Source: JAPPKS01 sp963667895 | GTDB lineage: Bacteria; Poribacteria; WGA-4E; PCPOR2b | Length of the DNA stretch: 64,000 bases | Assembly (NCBI GenBank): GCA_965223985.1 | Contig: OZ245030.1 | Location: 4,278,001 to 4,342,000, forward strand | Reading direction: 5' to 3' | Part shown: positions 25,998-35,167 of the stretch, in pieces | Layout: the number at the start of each line of letters is the position of its first letter | Numbering within the stretch: position 1 is the stretch's first letter | Position numbers and translations under genes: made by a program | The notes under the pieces: generated by a model | What the model was told of the DNA's origin: nothing | The model's input: the letters and a program-made list of their open reading frames with translations, nothing else | Databases searched by the model: none

Positions 25998-26879
25998 ATG
26001 AGGCTCGGCGTTGTCGGTATGTTGCCTGGAGATTTCAGGATATTTACGACGGAACAGATGGCGTCGATTAGGGCGTTGCAATTCACAGGATTTGGATTTC
26101 ATTTTTTTGGAGATGATGTCTTCGAAATCACAAACGAAGTGTGCAACCAGTTCAATGCGTTTATAGCTGCGGAAAATCTAGATTTGGTTCAGCTCGGTAT
26201 TGCCTACAACGAATGCCTTTTTGACACCAAAAAGGGAGTCAGGGAAAGGGTCACGGCGAAAATTAATCGAGGATTGGAAATTTCGCGTCAGATTGAAGCA
26301 CTTGTCTGTCTCATCCGCCCCGGGAGTCTAAACCCTGCGGGACCATGGACGCCGCATCGGGACAACTACTTGCCAGAAAACATAGAACGTCTGATTGAGA
26401 CGTTGAAGCCAATTACTCAGAAGGCTGAATTAGAAGGTGTGACCATCGTCATAGAAACGCACGCAATCTCGATTCTTGATACTCCAGAGACGTGCAGGGA
26501 AGTCGTCGAGGCAGTGGGAAGTAAGTATTTGCGACTTGTTATGGATGCTGTCAACCATTTTCAATCGCATCGGCAGGTCTACAATAGTCCAGATCGATTA
26601 AACCATATCTTTGATGTCATGGGGCCAATTGCGCCCGTGGCGCACATCAAGGATATTAAGGCACAAAATCGTTTGGTCGTCCACATCGATGAAGAAATTC
26701 CTGGCGAAGGCGAGTTGGATATTGGGCTGATGCTTAGAAGATTTGATGCCCTTTACCCCGATGGGTATGGATTGATTGAACACTTACCCGTGTCGAAGAT
26801 TCCGCTTGCAGCGCAAAATGTCCGACGGATTGCCGCTCAGAATGGGGTCGGCATCCACAGGAGGAAAACGTGCAGTTGA
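25998..26879 (+). CDS. Sugar phosphate isomerase/epimerase-type TIM barrel protein
   Basis: The 293-residue product is a second xylose-isomerase-like barrel in the window. It shows FTGFGFHFFGDD, LDLVQLGIAYNE, VTIVIETHAISILDTPE (metal-ligand glutamate and histidine), LRLVMDAVNHFQSH, VAHIKDIKAQ and EIPGEGELDIG, which are the successive metal and substrate strands of this fold. The actual sugar is not known. Its 3' end overlaps the following SDR gene by 10 bases, so the pair is coupled, and probably acts in one pathway, such as oxidation and isomerisation of a sugar or polyol. Confidence 0.75.
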   Translation: MRLGVVGMLPGDFRIFTTEQMASIRALQFTGFGFHFFGDDVFEITNEVCNQFNAFIAAENLDLVQLGIAYNECLFDTKKGVRERVTAKINRGLEISRQIEALVCLIRPGSLNPAGPWTPHRDNYLPENIERLIETLKPITQKAELEGVTIVIETHAISILDTPETCREVVEAVGSKYLRLVMDAVNHFQSHRQVYNSPDRLNHIFDVMGPIAPVAHIKDIKAQNRLVVHIDEEIPGEGELDIGLMLRRFDALYPDGYGLIEHLPVSKIPLAAQNVRRIAAQNGVGIHRRKTCS

Positions 26880-27616
26880 CAAACAGAGTTGCTGTGATTA
26901 CAGGCGGTGCGACCGGGATTGGTGCGGCGTCGGCGAGCTGCTTTGCGCGCGCTGGCGCACAAGTGGTCGTTGGCGATATTAACCTCGAAGATGGCGTAAA
27001 GTCAGTCGCATCCATCCAGTCCGAGGGCGGCACTGCAAGATTTATACGTACTGACGTTACAGTAGAAGCCGAAGTGGCTGATTTGATGAAGATTACCGAT
27101 CAAGAATTTGGGCGGCTGGATGTGTTGTTGACATGTGCAGGTATCTTGCGGGGTCCCCACATCCGAGTTGATGCATTGGATGAAACTACTTTTGATTCCG
27201 TGATCGACGCGAATCTTAAAGGCACATTCCTGTCGATTAAACACGTCGTACCAATTATGGAGCGCATGGGCCGTGGTGTTGTATTATGCGTCGCATCGGG
27301 AGCCGGCGTGACTAGTGGAAGCTCATCGGTGGCATACGGCTCCAGTAAAGGCGGGGTGCACGGGTTGGTACTCACAATCACCCCACAACTGACTCCACTC
27401 AATATCCGGGTGCATACAATCTGCCCTGGCAACATCAATACACCGCTCAAACTTTGCCAAATTGCTGAATCTGCTGAACGAGTCGGCGAATCTCGAAAAT
27501 CTGCTGTTGAGAGCGCCCGCCAATCGTTAGGCGAACCCTCCGGTGTTGCACGTGTGCTCACCTTCCTCGCGTCTGATGATGCTTCGTATGTTAGGGGCAC
27601 AATCTACACACGATAA
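26870..27616 (+). CDS. Short-chain dehydrogenase/reductase (SDR)
   Basis: It is a classical SDR with the cofactor loop TGGATGIG, the NAG-like TCAGILRG, a catalytic serine in VASGAGVTSGSS and the YGSSKGG tyrosine-lysine motif (YxxxK). The GTG start has AGGAGG upstream and overlaps the TIM-barrel gene. Length is 248 residues. The end is odd: the usual C-terminal motif DGG after the TIYT strand is missing, because the frame stops shortly after it (...VRGTIYTR). A frame-shifted remnant of the ending may follow. It should use NAD or NADP on a sugar or polyol in concert with the isomerase. Confidence 0.85.
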   Translation: MQLTNRVAVITGGATGIGAASASCFARAGAQVVVGDINLEDGVKSVASIQSEGGTARFIRTDVTVEAEVADLMKITDQEFGRLDVLLTCAGILRGPHIRVDALDETTFDSVIDANLKGTFLSIKHVVPIMERMGRGVVLCVASGAGVTSGSSSVAYGSSKGGVHGLVLTITPQLTPLNIRVHTICPGNINTPLKLCQIAESAERVGESRKSAVESARQSLGEPSGVARVLTFLASDDASYVRGTIYTR

Positions 27617-27869
27617 ACCGCCGGGGCGTCCGCCGCCTTAAGTTGTTGTTCCCCCATTTTTTCATTTCCTTGATTCCCACTCAGTACCTCTCCTCTAGTT
27701 GTGGCATCGTTTGTTCTTTCAGGTCATCATTCCGTTTCGGACCAACGATGTATCAGAAATTAAATTAATCCCACAAGAGCGAAACCCGAATTGTGTTTTG
27801 TCGTATATGAAGTTAACGCCAGCAATCTGCCCGTTGTATTGAATAATATCAATATAGGAGGAAAATAAA

Positions 27870-28019
27870 ATGTTCAACGGTGTTGAACTCTTCTTGGGAG
27901 TCGCGTGCTCACTGATGGGAATTGCAGTAGGGTATGTGTTTCTTGTAACATTCTTTGCCGGGCTGCAGTTAATTTCTAAACATCAATCCGAGAGCATATC
28001 GAATGAAGATTCGTCATAA
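27870..28019 (+). CDS. Small OadG-like membrane protein (49 residues)
   Basis: This is too short to be noticed by ordinary gene callers. A strong AGGAGG lies 9 bases before ATG 27870. The 49 residues contain one hydrophobic segment (LGVACSLMGIAVGYVFLVTF) followed by a short cytoplasmic-type polar tail. Its pattern is like the gamma subunit of sodium-pumping decarboxylases (OadG), a one-helix small protein, but no alpha or beta decarboxylase genes are nearby. It could also be an unrelated regulatory transmembrane peptide. The gene sits alone between the SDR and nfi. Confidence 0.5.
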   Translation: MFNGVELFLGVACSLMGIAVGYVFLVTFFAGLQLISKHQSESISNEDSS

Positions 28020-28129
28020 CTTGGCGAGCATAATAGATAAGTTCACAAAATACTTCCGAAAGCCGAGGTAGAAGTCATAGACGACCTAATCGCCAACTCT
28101 CCAAAAGGTAGAAATAGTTAGGAAAACAC

Positions 28130-28159
28130 TTGACAGTTGCAATGGCCTTCTGATAGCAT
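28130..28159 (+). promoter_or_regulatory. Possible promoter upstream of nfi
   Basis: TTGACA at 28130-28135 is a perfect -35. TAGCAT at 28154-28159, 18 bases farther on, is a weak -10. A second TATAAT-like element lies about 20 bases further downstream. A start near here would leave a leader of roughly 100 bases before nfi at 28266. Confidence 0.35.
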
Positions 28160-28265
28160 GCTGCTATATATTGATATAATTTCCGCTGTCAAAATAGTAT
28201 GCATGCTAGTGATAGTTTTTTGGTGTTCAATCTTCGTCCCTCTTGTCTTATGATAGTGATAACGC

Positions 28266-28970
28266 ATGCGTTATAAGCAACTCCATCGGTGGGATATCTC
28301 ACCTGAGGAAGCTCGCCACATTCAAAATGAACTGCGCGATCAGGTAATACGCGAAGATGAATTCGGCGAAATCCACCGGGTTGCCGGAGTAGATCTCGGT
28401 TTTAGACAAGACATTGCCTGCGCTTCCGTTGTTGTGCTTAGTTTTCCAGAGCTACAGCCGGTGGATGGCGTCATTGCCGAGAGTCAGGTTCAATTTTCTT
28501 ACATCCCGGGTCTATTGTCCTTTCGTGAAACCCCTCCGTTGCTGAAAGCCTTTGCCCAATTGGATACAGAACCCGATCTCATCATTGCCGATGGGCAGGG
28601 CATTGCGCATCCGAGACGTTTTGGGATAGCATCTCATCTCGGGCTCATCTTAGACAAACCGACGATTGGTTGTGCAAAATCTCGGTTGTGGGGAAAACAC
28701 AGAACTCCACAAATCGAGGCGGGATCCGTTGCGTATCTGTATGACAGGGAAGAAATTATCGGGGCAGCGGTTCGCACGAGATCTAACGTCAAGGAGGTTT
28801 ACATCTCGACTGGACATCGAATCTCCTTGGATTCAGCAATCAACTTGACTTTAGCATGTTGCCGGAAATATAGACTGCCAGAAACAACGCGATACGCTCA
28901 TCATACAGCGTCTGGGAAATTTCGCATACAGAAACGAGACGAAACGCAAGAGCAACTTGCGCAGTTTTAA
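28266..28970 (+). CDS. nfi: Endonuclease V (deoxyinosine 3' endonuclease)
   Basis: Endonuclease V nicks DNA one base 3' of deoxyinosine and thereby starts repair of deaminated adenine. The sequence shows VAGVDLGFR (an active-site aspartate strand), the strand FSYIPGLLSFRE, and DGQGIAHPRRFGIASHLG, all diagnostic. The KSRLWGK segment and AVRTRSNVKEVYISTGHRIS complete the catalytic core. The length is 234, normal. The stop overlaps an upstream start of the following aminotransferase frame, but the better aminotransferase start is 29002, leaving 31 bases, so the two are likely co-transcribed. Confidence 0.95.
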   Translation: MRYKQLHRWDISPEEARHIQNELRDQVIREDEFGEIHRVAGVDLGFRQDIACASVVVLSFPELQPVDGVIAESQVQFSYIPGLLSFRETPPLLKAFAQLDTEPDLIIADGQGIAHPRRFGIASHLGLILDKPTIGCAKSRLWGKHRTPQIEAGSVAYLYDREEIIGAAVRTRSNVKEVYISTGHRISLDSAINLTLACCRKYRLPETTRYAHHTASGKFRIQKRDETQEQLAQF

Positions 28971-29001
28971 CGATGTGAAGTGTTTCCAACGGAGAAGGAG
29001 A

Positions 29002-30177
29002 ATGAACACATTTTCAAAGCGCTTACATCGGTTACCGCCCTATATGTTCGGTAAACTAAGACAGTTGACCCATGAAAGACGGCAGCAGGGGGTTGACATC
29101 ATTGATTTAGGAATGGGTAACCCAAGTCAGCCAACACCGCAGCACATCGTAGATAAGCTTTGCGAAGCAGCGCAAGAACCGCGCCATCATCGGTACTCTG
29201 CTTCACGTGGAATTTTTAATCTGCGGCGTGAGATTTCATGGCACTATGACCGACGGTTTAGCGTCCAAATCGATCCGGAGCAAGAGGCAATTGCGGTGAT
29301 TGGTACCAAAGAGGGGTTTGCCCATCTTGCGTTAGCATTGATCGATGAAGGCGATTTGGCGCTTGTCCCCAATCCGACATTTCCCATTCACATCTACAGC
29401 ATCATTCTCGCTGGCGGCAGCGTTGTCAGTCTTCCGCTACGGGAAGAGAACCAGTTTGTGCCGAGCCTTGATGAGATTGCAAAAGATATCTGGCCGAGAC
29501 CCAAGGTATTGATCCTGAGTTTTCCACATAACCCTACTGGAGCCGTAGTAGACCTCGCATTTTTTGAGGCGATTGTTGATTTTGCTAAGAGACAGAACAT
29601 CATCGTTATACACGATCTTGCCTATGCAGACATAGTCTTTGATGGTTATGAAGCGCCGAGCTTTTTACAAGCCAAAGGGGCTAAGGACATTGGCGTCGAG
29701 TTTATCTCTCTATCCAAATCTTACAATATGGCAGGATGGCGCTGTGGATTCGCTGTTGGCAATCAGGAAATTGTTGGCGCGCTAGCCAGGATTAAAGGCT
29801 ACTATGATTACGGCATTTTTGCTCCTGTTCAGGTTGCCGCGATTATGGCATTGCGAACCTCTATGGATTTTCTGAAAGAAAATGCCGAAACGTACCGCCA
29901 GCGACGTGATGTCTTAGTAGAAGGTCTCAATAGAATTGGCTGGAATATGCAAAAACCGAAAGCGACAATGTTCGTCTGGGCACCGATTCCTGACCAATTT
30001 CGTCATCTCAGTTCCATGGATTTTGCCATGAAACTGCTTGATGAGGCTGAAGTGTGTGTTTCTCCCGGTGCTGGATTCGGACAAAATGGCGAGGGATATG
30101 TTCGGATTGCGCTCGTTGAAAATGAAGATCGCATCCGCCAAGCGGTACGACAGATTCGACGGACGCTGTTCAAATAA
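29002..30177 (+). CDS. Class I/II aminotransferase, AlaC-like (glutamate-pyruvate type)
   Basis: This is a fold-type I PLP aminotransferase with the LGMGNPSQPTP N-terminus, the FPHNPTGAV motif, the aspartate in VIHDLAYADI and the Schiff-base lysine in ISLSKSYNMAGWRCGF. The phrases and the 391-residue length are close to AlaC and to LL-diaminopimelate aminotransferases; alanine or diaminopimelate formation is the likely reaction. GGAGAAGGAG directly precedes ATG 29002, which rules out the earlier in-frame start at 28957. It follows nfi after 31 bases. Confidence 0.85.
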   Translation: MNTFSKRLHRLPPYMFGKLRQLTHERRQQGVDIIDLGMGNPSQPTPQHIVDKLCEAAQEPRHHRYSASRGIFNLRREISWHYDRRFSVQIDPEQEAIAVIGTKEGFAHLALALIDEGDLALVPNPTFPIHIYSIILAGGSVVSLPLREENQFVPSLDEIAKDIWPRPKVLILSFPHNPTGAVVDLAFFEAIVDFAKRQNIIVIHDLAYADIVFDGYEAPSFLQAKGAKDIGVEFISLSKSYNMAGWRCGFAVGNQEIVGALARIKGYYDYGIFAPVQVAAIMALRTSMDFLKENAETYRQRRDVLVEGLNRIGWNMQKPKATMFVWAPIPDQFRHLSSMDFAMKLLDEAEVCVSPGAGFGQNGEGYVRIALVENEDRIRQAVRQIRRTLFK

Positions 30178-30331
30178 AGTCATAACTAGAGGCGGTTGTT
30201 TAATTACAGATACGACTAAATGAAGACTCAAGAAAGAAATATCTCGCGGTGGGAAATAGTTGGGGTTGGTCAAGCAAGTTGACACGAGAATTTGGACATG
30301 AGATGGGAAACACTTTGGAGGTTAGCTTACA

Positions 30332-31462
30332 CTAAAAAAGTCCAGAGATAGAAATCCGCTGAGAATCGCCAAGGTCATGGGCGTTGAAAGCGTAATCCAA
30401 AAATAACTTCGCTTCGGCCAAAGGCAAGCGAAGCCCTGCACCAGCGGCGAGTTCATCCTCCTCCGCGCCGATGCGCAGGGCAATCACGTTAAACAACCAG
30501 TATTCCACACCATAACGAAAAACTACATTACTGCTGGAATTCTCGTCGTCCTCAAGATTCACTCGATTTGTTTCCAAGTCAGCACCCAACGTAACCTTAC
30601 CGATAACAGGGAGGGATGTATGGTAGGAGGTGCCGAGCCGTAGTCGCGGATCACGCGTGAATGTCGGGCGAGTCTTTGTATTCCAACGAATCTGGGTACT
30701 AGTGGCATCAACTAGAGTCATTCCAATTCGTAGACCGCGATACGGACCAAGCAATAAGCCGAGATCAATCCCGAAACCATTTCCCCTGTTTTCAAAAATT
30801 GACTGTCTAAGTAGCTTCAAATTACCACCGATTGCAATACGCTGTTTAACTTGACGTGCATAGGAGATTAACACAGCATTATCTGTATTACTGAAGGTCC
30901 CAGCAACAATCGGGAGATCGACGTATAATTCCCCTGCTTCCTTGGTTTTGTTGTTGTTCTTGTCGTCAAAATCCCCCAAAATTCCATTACCATTTGTGTC
31001 GACAAACGTCGTGAGCGGAATGTCGTCCACACCGAGTCGAATCCAACTGATTCCGACAGTCCCGATGTTTTCGATTTGCTGAATATAATTTACAAAGTTG
31101 TACTGCACCAATCCCTTGTTGAGGAACCGCCCCTCGTCAATTCCAAAAGACTCCGAATACGTAGCGGAAAAGGCGTGTTTTTCGATTTGGGAAAGCCCCG
31201 CTGGGTTCCAGTATGTTGCTGTGGCATCATCGGCGATGGATACAAACATACTACCCATACCCAATGCACGGGCACCGACACCATGACTGAGAAACTCCGC
31301 CGCATGGCTTCCTTCCTCCGCCGTACTCACCGTTATGAATACAGCCAAATGCCCAAAAAACAGTCCGAACAAATAGACAACTAGATACTTTCGACGAAAA
31401 GGTAATAGGAACATATTGTTCTTGATTGTTGCCTCCGTCAAACGAATTGGCAATTCAGGCAC
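30332..31462 (-). CDS. PorV/PorQ-type outer-membrane beta-barrel protein
   Basis: The phrase GARALGMGSMFVSIADDATATYWNPAGL spans residues 63-90 and is the hallmark of the PorV/UPF0164 outer-membrane barrel family, whose best-known members belong to type IX secretion systems. A signal peptide of basic then hydrophobic residues (RRKYLVVYLFGLFFG) precedes it. Strand-like segments alternate to the C-terminus ending in SGLF, consistent with a barrel. GTG 31462 has GAGG at 8 bases; an internal ATG at 31414 would also put the signal peptide at the N-terminus. No other type IX gene is nearby, so its role here is open. Confidence 0.8.
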   Translation of the reverse strand: MPELPIRLTEATIKNNMFLLPFRRKYLVVYLFGLFFGHLAVFITVSTAEEGSHAAEFLSHGVGARALGMGSMFVSIADDATATYWNPAGLSQIEKHAFSATYSESFGIDEGRFLNKGLVQYNFVNYIQQIENIGTVGISWIRLGVDDIPLTTFVDTNGNGILGDFDDKNNNKTKEAGELYVDLPIVAGTFSNTDNAVLISYARQVKQRIAIGGNLKLLRQSIFENRGNGFGIDLGLLLGPYRGLRIGMTLVDATSTQIRWNTKTRPTFTRDPRLRLGTSYHTSLPVIGKVTLGADLETNRVNLEDDENSSSNVVFRYGVEYWLFNVIALRIGAEEDELAAGAGLRLPLAEAKLFLDYAFNAHDLGDSQRISISGLF

Positions 31463-31600
31463 GCATTAATCCTCAAATTTGGAGATATACTTCCTTAGCA
31501 GGTATGTGCGCATTCCCTAGCTGTAAATCGTGTCTCTTAATAGTTGTGACAGATGGGAAAATTCTTCATAAATTAACCCAAGTTGCTACCTATCAAACAT
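31450..31600 (+). pseudogene. Relic of a CAFPGC-type HNH endonuclease gene
   Basis: In the 300-base spacer before the GHMP kinase, the plus strand encodes INPQIWRYTSLAG then MCAFPSCKSCLLI and VVTDGK. This follows the spacing of the zinc-finger start of CAFPGC-type HNH endonucleases (a tryptophan, LAG, C-x4-C, then L-V-x-x-DG). The later catalytic HxxN segment is missing, so only a decayed N-terminal fragment remains. It could also be a chance match, given its short length. No other feature is seen in 31463-31763. Confidence 0.3.
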
Positions 31601-31763
31601 TGAGGCATCTCCCCTTATCTTTTGCTTTGTACACTGTTTGCCATCCTTACTAGGTTTGAAGTGCCAAATCCAAGCTGCCTACCAACTACAATTGGTAGCT
31701 TTGTTAATCTACTGAGGGCGAGGTTGCAACTAGATTATTGTGAAGCTCGGATAGTCGCTGCGC

Positions 31764-33248
31764 TCAAATGAGTTTCAGAACAATATGCCCAAACTCAGAC
31801 GCACCAGGTGAAGATCCAGTGAAAACTTCAGCTTCAAGACCCCAAGCGAGTTTGTAGGCTGCGAGAATTTGGACAAGGGCATTAGACACATCGCCATGAC
31901 AGAGCAACGCAACAGTTCCACCTCCGCCGCCACCGGTAATTTTCGCACCGTATAATCCTCCCCGTATTCCAATCCTCCGCGCTGATTGTACAATTTGTTC
32001 CACTTGCGGTGAACCTAGTCCCATGCGAAAACGATAACTCCAGTTTGAAGCGTACATGAGTTTGCCGGCACGAATCAATGATGTTCTGCGTTTCGCAGGA
32101 TTTTCACTTGCATTTTTTAGATGTCCGATAAATTTCTGTACACGAGCATGCTCGTAGATAGGATGTTCGACGCGACTTCGAATTCGGTAATTCTCTTTCG
32201 CATCCACAAGAGTGAAAGCATCTGCGGTATCACCGTACCGATTGAGAAAATCTTCTCCTTTCATCTCCGCTGGTAGGGTATTCCAGCCTTTCTCCCGAAA
32301 TTTCTCCACAGAGAGTCTGCACAAGTAGTTATCTCGTAATTCCTCCAGTTTCAACTCTTTTTGAAGGATTGTCAATCCCATGAACGCCGCAGTTCGTGCG
32401 TTGAAATATGCTGAACTTGACTCACGCCGCCTCGACTTGCTGTTAATGCCAATCAGTTTCGTATTGGGAGGAATCGATACAGTTTCAAGGACCTTATCAG
32501 GCTGGCAGAGAATCGAAAGAATCTTGTCCTGTTGTCCCGCAGCAGCGACGATCCCAACCGTGATGCTGCGTGGCGCGCCAACGATTTGGTTCTCGATAAT
32601 CTCTCCGAACCGCGCAATTTCGCGGACGTTGAGGTTTAGTCCGTACAAATGACTAATTGCGCTTAACGCAGCAACCTTAATCGCGAAAGAGGAACCCATC
32701 CCCACGCCGGTTGGAATTTTGCTTCTGATAACCACAACCGCACCATGAGGAAAAGCATCGACCTTTTTCTCTTTGAGAAGCACATAAAAACTGCTGAGAA
32801 CATAGCCTGTGCATGAGGTTCTAGGATTCTTTGCAAAAAGTTGGCGGACTTGGGAATAGGATTTGAGGGTACCGTTTGCGTAGAAATCGTTTAAAGAAAT
32901 CTGGAAGCCTGAAGGATTATCGTTTCCTTCAGTGTCATAAGTAAGTGCCTTTAATAGCCGATCTTTTCTCGCTTGACAAGCTGCTACCGCTGCGCGTTCA
33001 ATCGTTGTCTCAAGAACGTTAGCACCACAAAAATCAGCACTACCACCCATCACATCAAGACGCCCAGGTGCTCTTGTAACAAATATCGTCCCCGCCTTTT
33101 CAAAACCAAATTCACCAAAAATCTGACGATCTTCATAACGAAGCATCGATTCAAACTCAAGGATGTCATGAGGTTTCCTTTCAGGCCCAGAAATCTGCTC
33201 GATTTGAATGGGTTTCCTTATCTCTTTCGGATCCGGGTAGACGTCCAT
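31764..33248 (-). CDS. GHMP sugar kinase, galactokinase/L-arabinokinase-like
   Basis: The 494-residue protein has the three GHMP motifs: TRAPGRLDVMGGSADFCG (motif 1), PTGVGMGSSFAIKVAALS (motif 2, the ATP loop) and KITGGGGGGTVALLCHG (motif 3). The first motif differs from galactokinase (IGEHTDY) and resembles the DVMGG-ADY form of plant L-arabinokinase, so the sugar may be arabinose or a related pentose or uronic acid. No sugar nucleotide transferase is adjacent. The gene lies immediately downstream of the adaptor gene at 33365 on the same strand, with a gap of 116 bases. Confidence 0.75.
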   Translation of the reverse strand: MDVYPDPKEIRKPIQIEQISGPERKPHDILEFESMLRYEDRQIFGEFGFEKAGTIFVTRAPGRLDVMGGSADFCGANVLETTIERAAVAACQARKDRLLKALTYDTEGNDNPSGFQISLNDFYANGTLKSYSQVRQLFAKNPRTSCTGYVLSSFYVLLKEKKVDAFPHGAVVVIRSKIPTGVGMGSSFAIKVAALSAISHLYGLNLNVREIARFGEIIENQIVGAPRSITVGIVAAAGQQDKILSILCQPDKVLETVSIPPNTKLIGINSKSRRRESSSAYFNARTAAFMGLTILQKELKLEELRDNYLCRLSVEKFREKGWNTLPAEMKGEDFLNRYGDTADAFTLVDAKENYRIRSRVEHPIYEHARVQKFIGHLKNASENPAKRRTSLIRAGKLMYASNWSYRFRMGLGSPQVEQIVQSARRIGIRGGLYGAKITGGGGGGTVALLCHGDVSNALVQILAAYKLAWGLEAEVFTGSSPGASEFGHIVLKLI

Positions 33249-33364
33249 AAGATATCAGCTTCTTTTCATCCTTAGAACGTTTCGAAGTTTCCTCTCAAAG
33301 AGAATCGAAACGTAGAACTTCATAACACTCTATTATCGCACTCACCATGGGACATGCATCGCGC

Positions 33365-34969
33365 TCATGGATTCACTACCGTGACAGTTTGCCCATCTTT
33401 AAGGGAATGCTGGCCCGCAGTAACCACTTGCTCTGCTTCGGAAAGGCCAGCGACAATCTCAACAATTCCCCCATCGGACAGACCAAATTCGACTCTTCTG
33501 CGTTTGCTGAGACCGTCATCAACAACAAAAACGCTCCGAGTCTTTCTCACACTATCTTCAATTACCACGGAACGGGGGATTAGAATTGTGTTTTCATGGA
33601 TCGCGACAGTAATCGTCACCTTTGCAAACATACCCGGCCTCAATTTCATCCCCGAGTTATCAATTGTAAACTCGACCCTCGCAGAACGGCTGCTCGGCTC
33701 AAGAATCGGACTAATAAAGGTTATAGTCCCATCCACCGGATTGGTCAGGGCATCGACCTGAACCAAGCCTTGTCCGCGAAGGTCTAGTTTGCTCAGATCA
33801 GATTCTATCACGCCAACAACCGCCTTCACGGTGTCCATGTCAACAATCTCGAAGATTGGTGCACTTAGTGTAGCCATCCCGCCGAGATCGAGGTGTCGAT
33901 TGGACACAATTCCCGAGATTGGCGCTGTGATTGTCGCATCATCCAGCAGCGCATTGGCAAGATCTAACGCAGCTTTTGCCTGTGCCATCGCTGTTTCGAC
34001 AACGTTAATCTCCGCCTCCCAACTCTTGGCCACTTCTAATGCCTCGGCGTTTGCGAGGATGGCTTTTGTGGCTTCAACTTGTGATTCTGCTAGTGCTGTA
34101 TCTTTCTCCCAAGTTTTCGTTTCCGCTTGTGCACGTGCTACTTTGAGTAAGGCTTCTGCACCCTCTACTTGGGCTTCCATTGCTCGGATGTCTTCCTCCC
34201 GTGCTCCATTCTCAATGAGCCGCTTCTGTTCAACAGCAACCTCATACTGGGCATTGGCAACATCTAGTTGTGTTTGTGAATTCTCAAAGGACTGTGCACT
34301 AATCGCACCGGTCTCAAAAAGCTTGTTCATGCGATTATAATTACTCTTCGCGTTAGTAAGGCTAGCTTGAGCTTGGTTCGCCGACGCCTGTGCCTGTTTT
34401 CGATCTTCGTCTCGTGCCCCACGTTTTATCTTTTCAAGGTTCGCCTGAAGGGATGCTAGCCCGGCCTCTGCTTGCCCAGTCTGCGACAAGGTGCGTGTTT
34501 GAGCGAGATCTAAGACCTGTTGGAGGGAAGTTTCTGCAGCAGCAAGCTGAGCGCGTGCTTGAGCAACCTGTGAATCAACCCGAATCTTTGCAAGTTTTCT
34601 TGTCTGGTCATAAGCGATTTCTGCCGATTGGTGGGCTGCCTCCGCTTGGTGCATTTGAAGCTCGAGTGTTTCATGTTCAATAATTGCTAGCGTTTCCCCT
34701 TTGCTGACACGGCTGCCTTCGTCAACACGCATATCAATAATTATTCCGGCTACTTCTGGAAAAACTGTCACGTGCGAGTTCGCTTCAATTGTGCCGGACA
34801 ACTGCAACTCTTGTCGAATCTCCCCACGTCTAGCCCTTACCACCTCAACCGGTCTGGTGGTCGAAGCGACAACTTCCGTCGGCTGGCCGCGCTGATTGTT
34901 GATAAACCTGAGAGTAATCACCACGATGAAAACCAAAATAATGGCTGCGATAATCAATGCTTTTCTCAA
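33365..34969 (-). CDS. Periplasmic adaptor (HlyD/MacA/RND membrane-fusion family)
   Basis: One N-terminal membrane anchor (ALIIAAIILVFIVVITLRFI) leads into a barrel-sandwich lipoyl-like half (GEIRQELQLSGTIEANSHVTVFPEVAGII, split at residues 50-78) and a long coiled coil of some 220 residues rich in Ala, Gln and Glu. The coil contains a duplicated phrase (KIKRGARDEDRKQAQA and ENGAREEDIRAMEA), typical of an internally repeated helical hairpin. The second lipoyl half includes ATITAPISGIVSNRHLDLGG, and beta-barrel and membrane-proximal domains follow. The TTG start has GGAG 7 bases upstream. It pairs with the TolC protein upstream; no transporter permease is present. Confidence 0.9.
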   Translation of the reverse strand: MRKALIIAAIILVFIVVITLRFINNQRGQPTEVVASTTRPVEVVRARRGEIRQELQLSGTIEANSHVTVFPEVAGIIIDMRVDEGSRVSKGETLAIIEHETLELQMHQAEAAHQSAEIAYDQTRKLAKIRVDSQVAQARAQLAAAETSLQQVLDLAQTRTLSQTGQAEAGLASLQANLEKIKRGARDEDRKQAQASANQAQASLTNAKSNYNRMNKLFETGAISAQSFENSQTQLDVANAQYEVAVEQKRLIENGAREEDIRAMEAQVEGAEALLKVARAQAETKTWEKDTALAESQVEATKAILANAEALEVAKSWEAEINVVETAMAQAKAALDLANALLDDATITAPISGIVSNRHLDLGGMATLSAPIFEIVDMDTVKAVVGVIESDLSKLDLRGQGLVQVDALTNPVDGTITFISPILEPSSRSARVEFTIDNSGMKLRPGMFAKVTITVAIHENTILIPRSVVIEDSVRKTRSVFVVDDGLSKRRRVEFGLSDGGIVEIVAGLSEAEQVVTAGQHSLKDGQTVTVVNP

Positions 34970-35167
34970 CTGAAATCTCCGTCAATGTAATAAATTAGGA
35001 CTTGTACAGTTAAACTCAATGTCTCGGAACTCGATGAATTCTTACCAGAAAACGTAACGTAATGTACACCCCCCATAAATTGGGTAAGACAATCGGTCTT
35101 GGGGTTAGTAGTGGCGCAGACTACTTACAATGTATTGTGTTATTACAAATAGAATGCGTAAGTTTTT

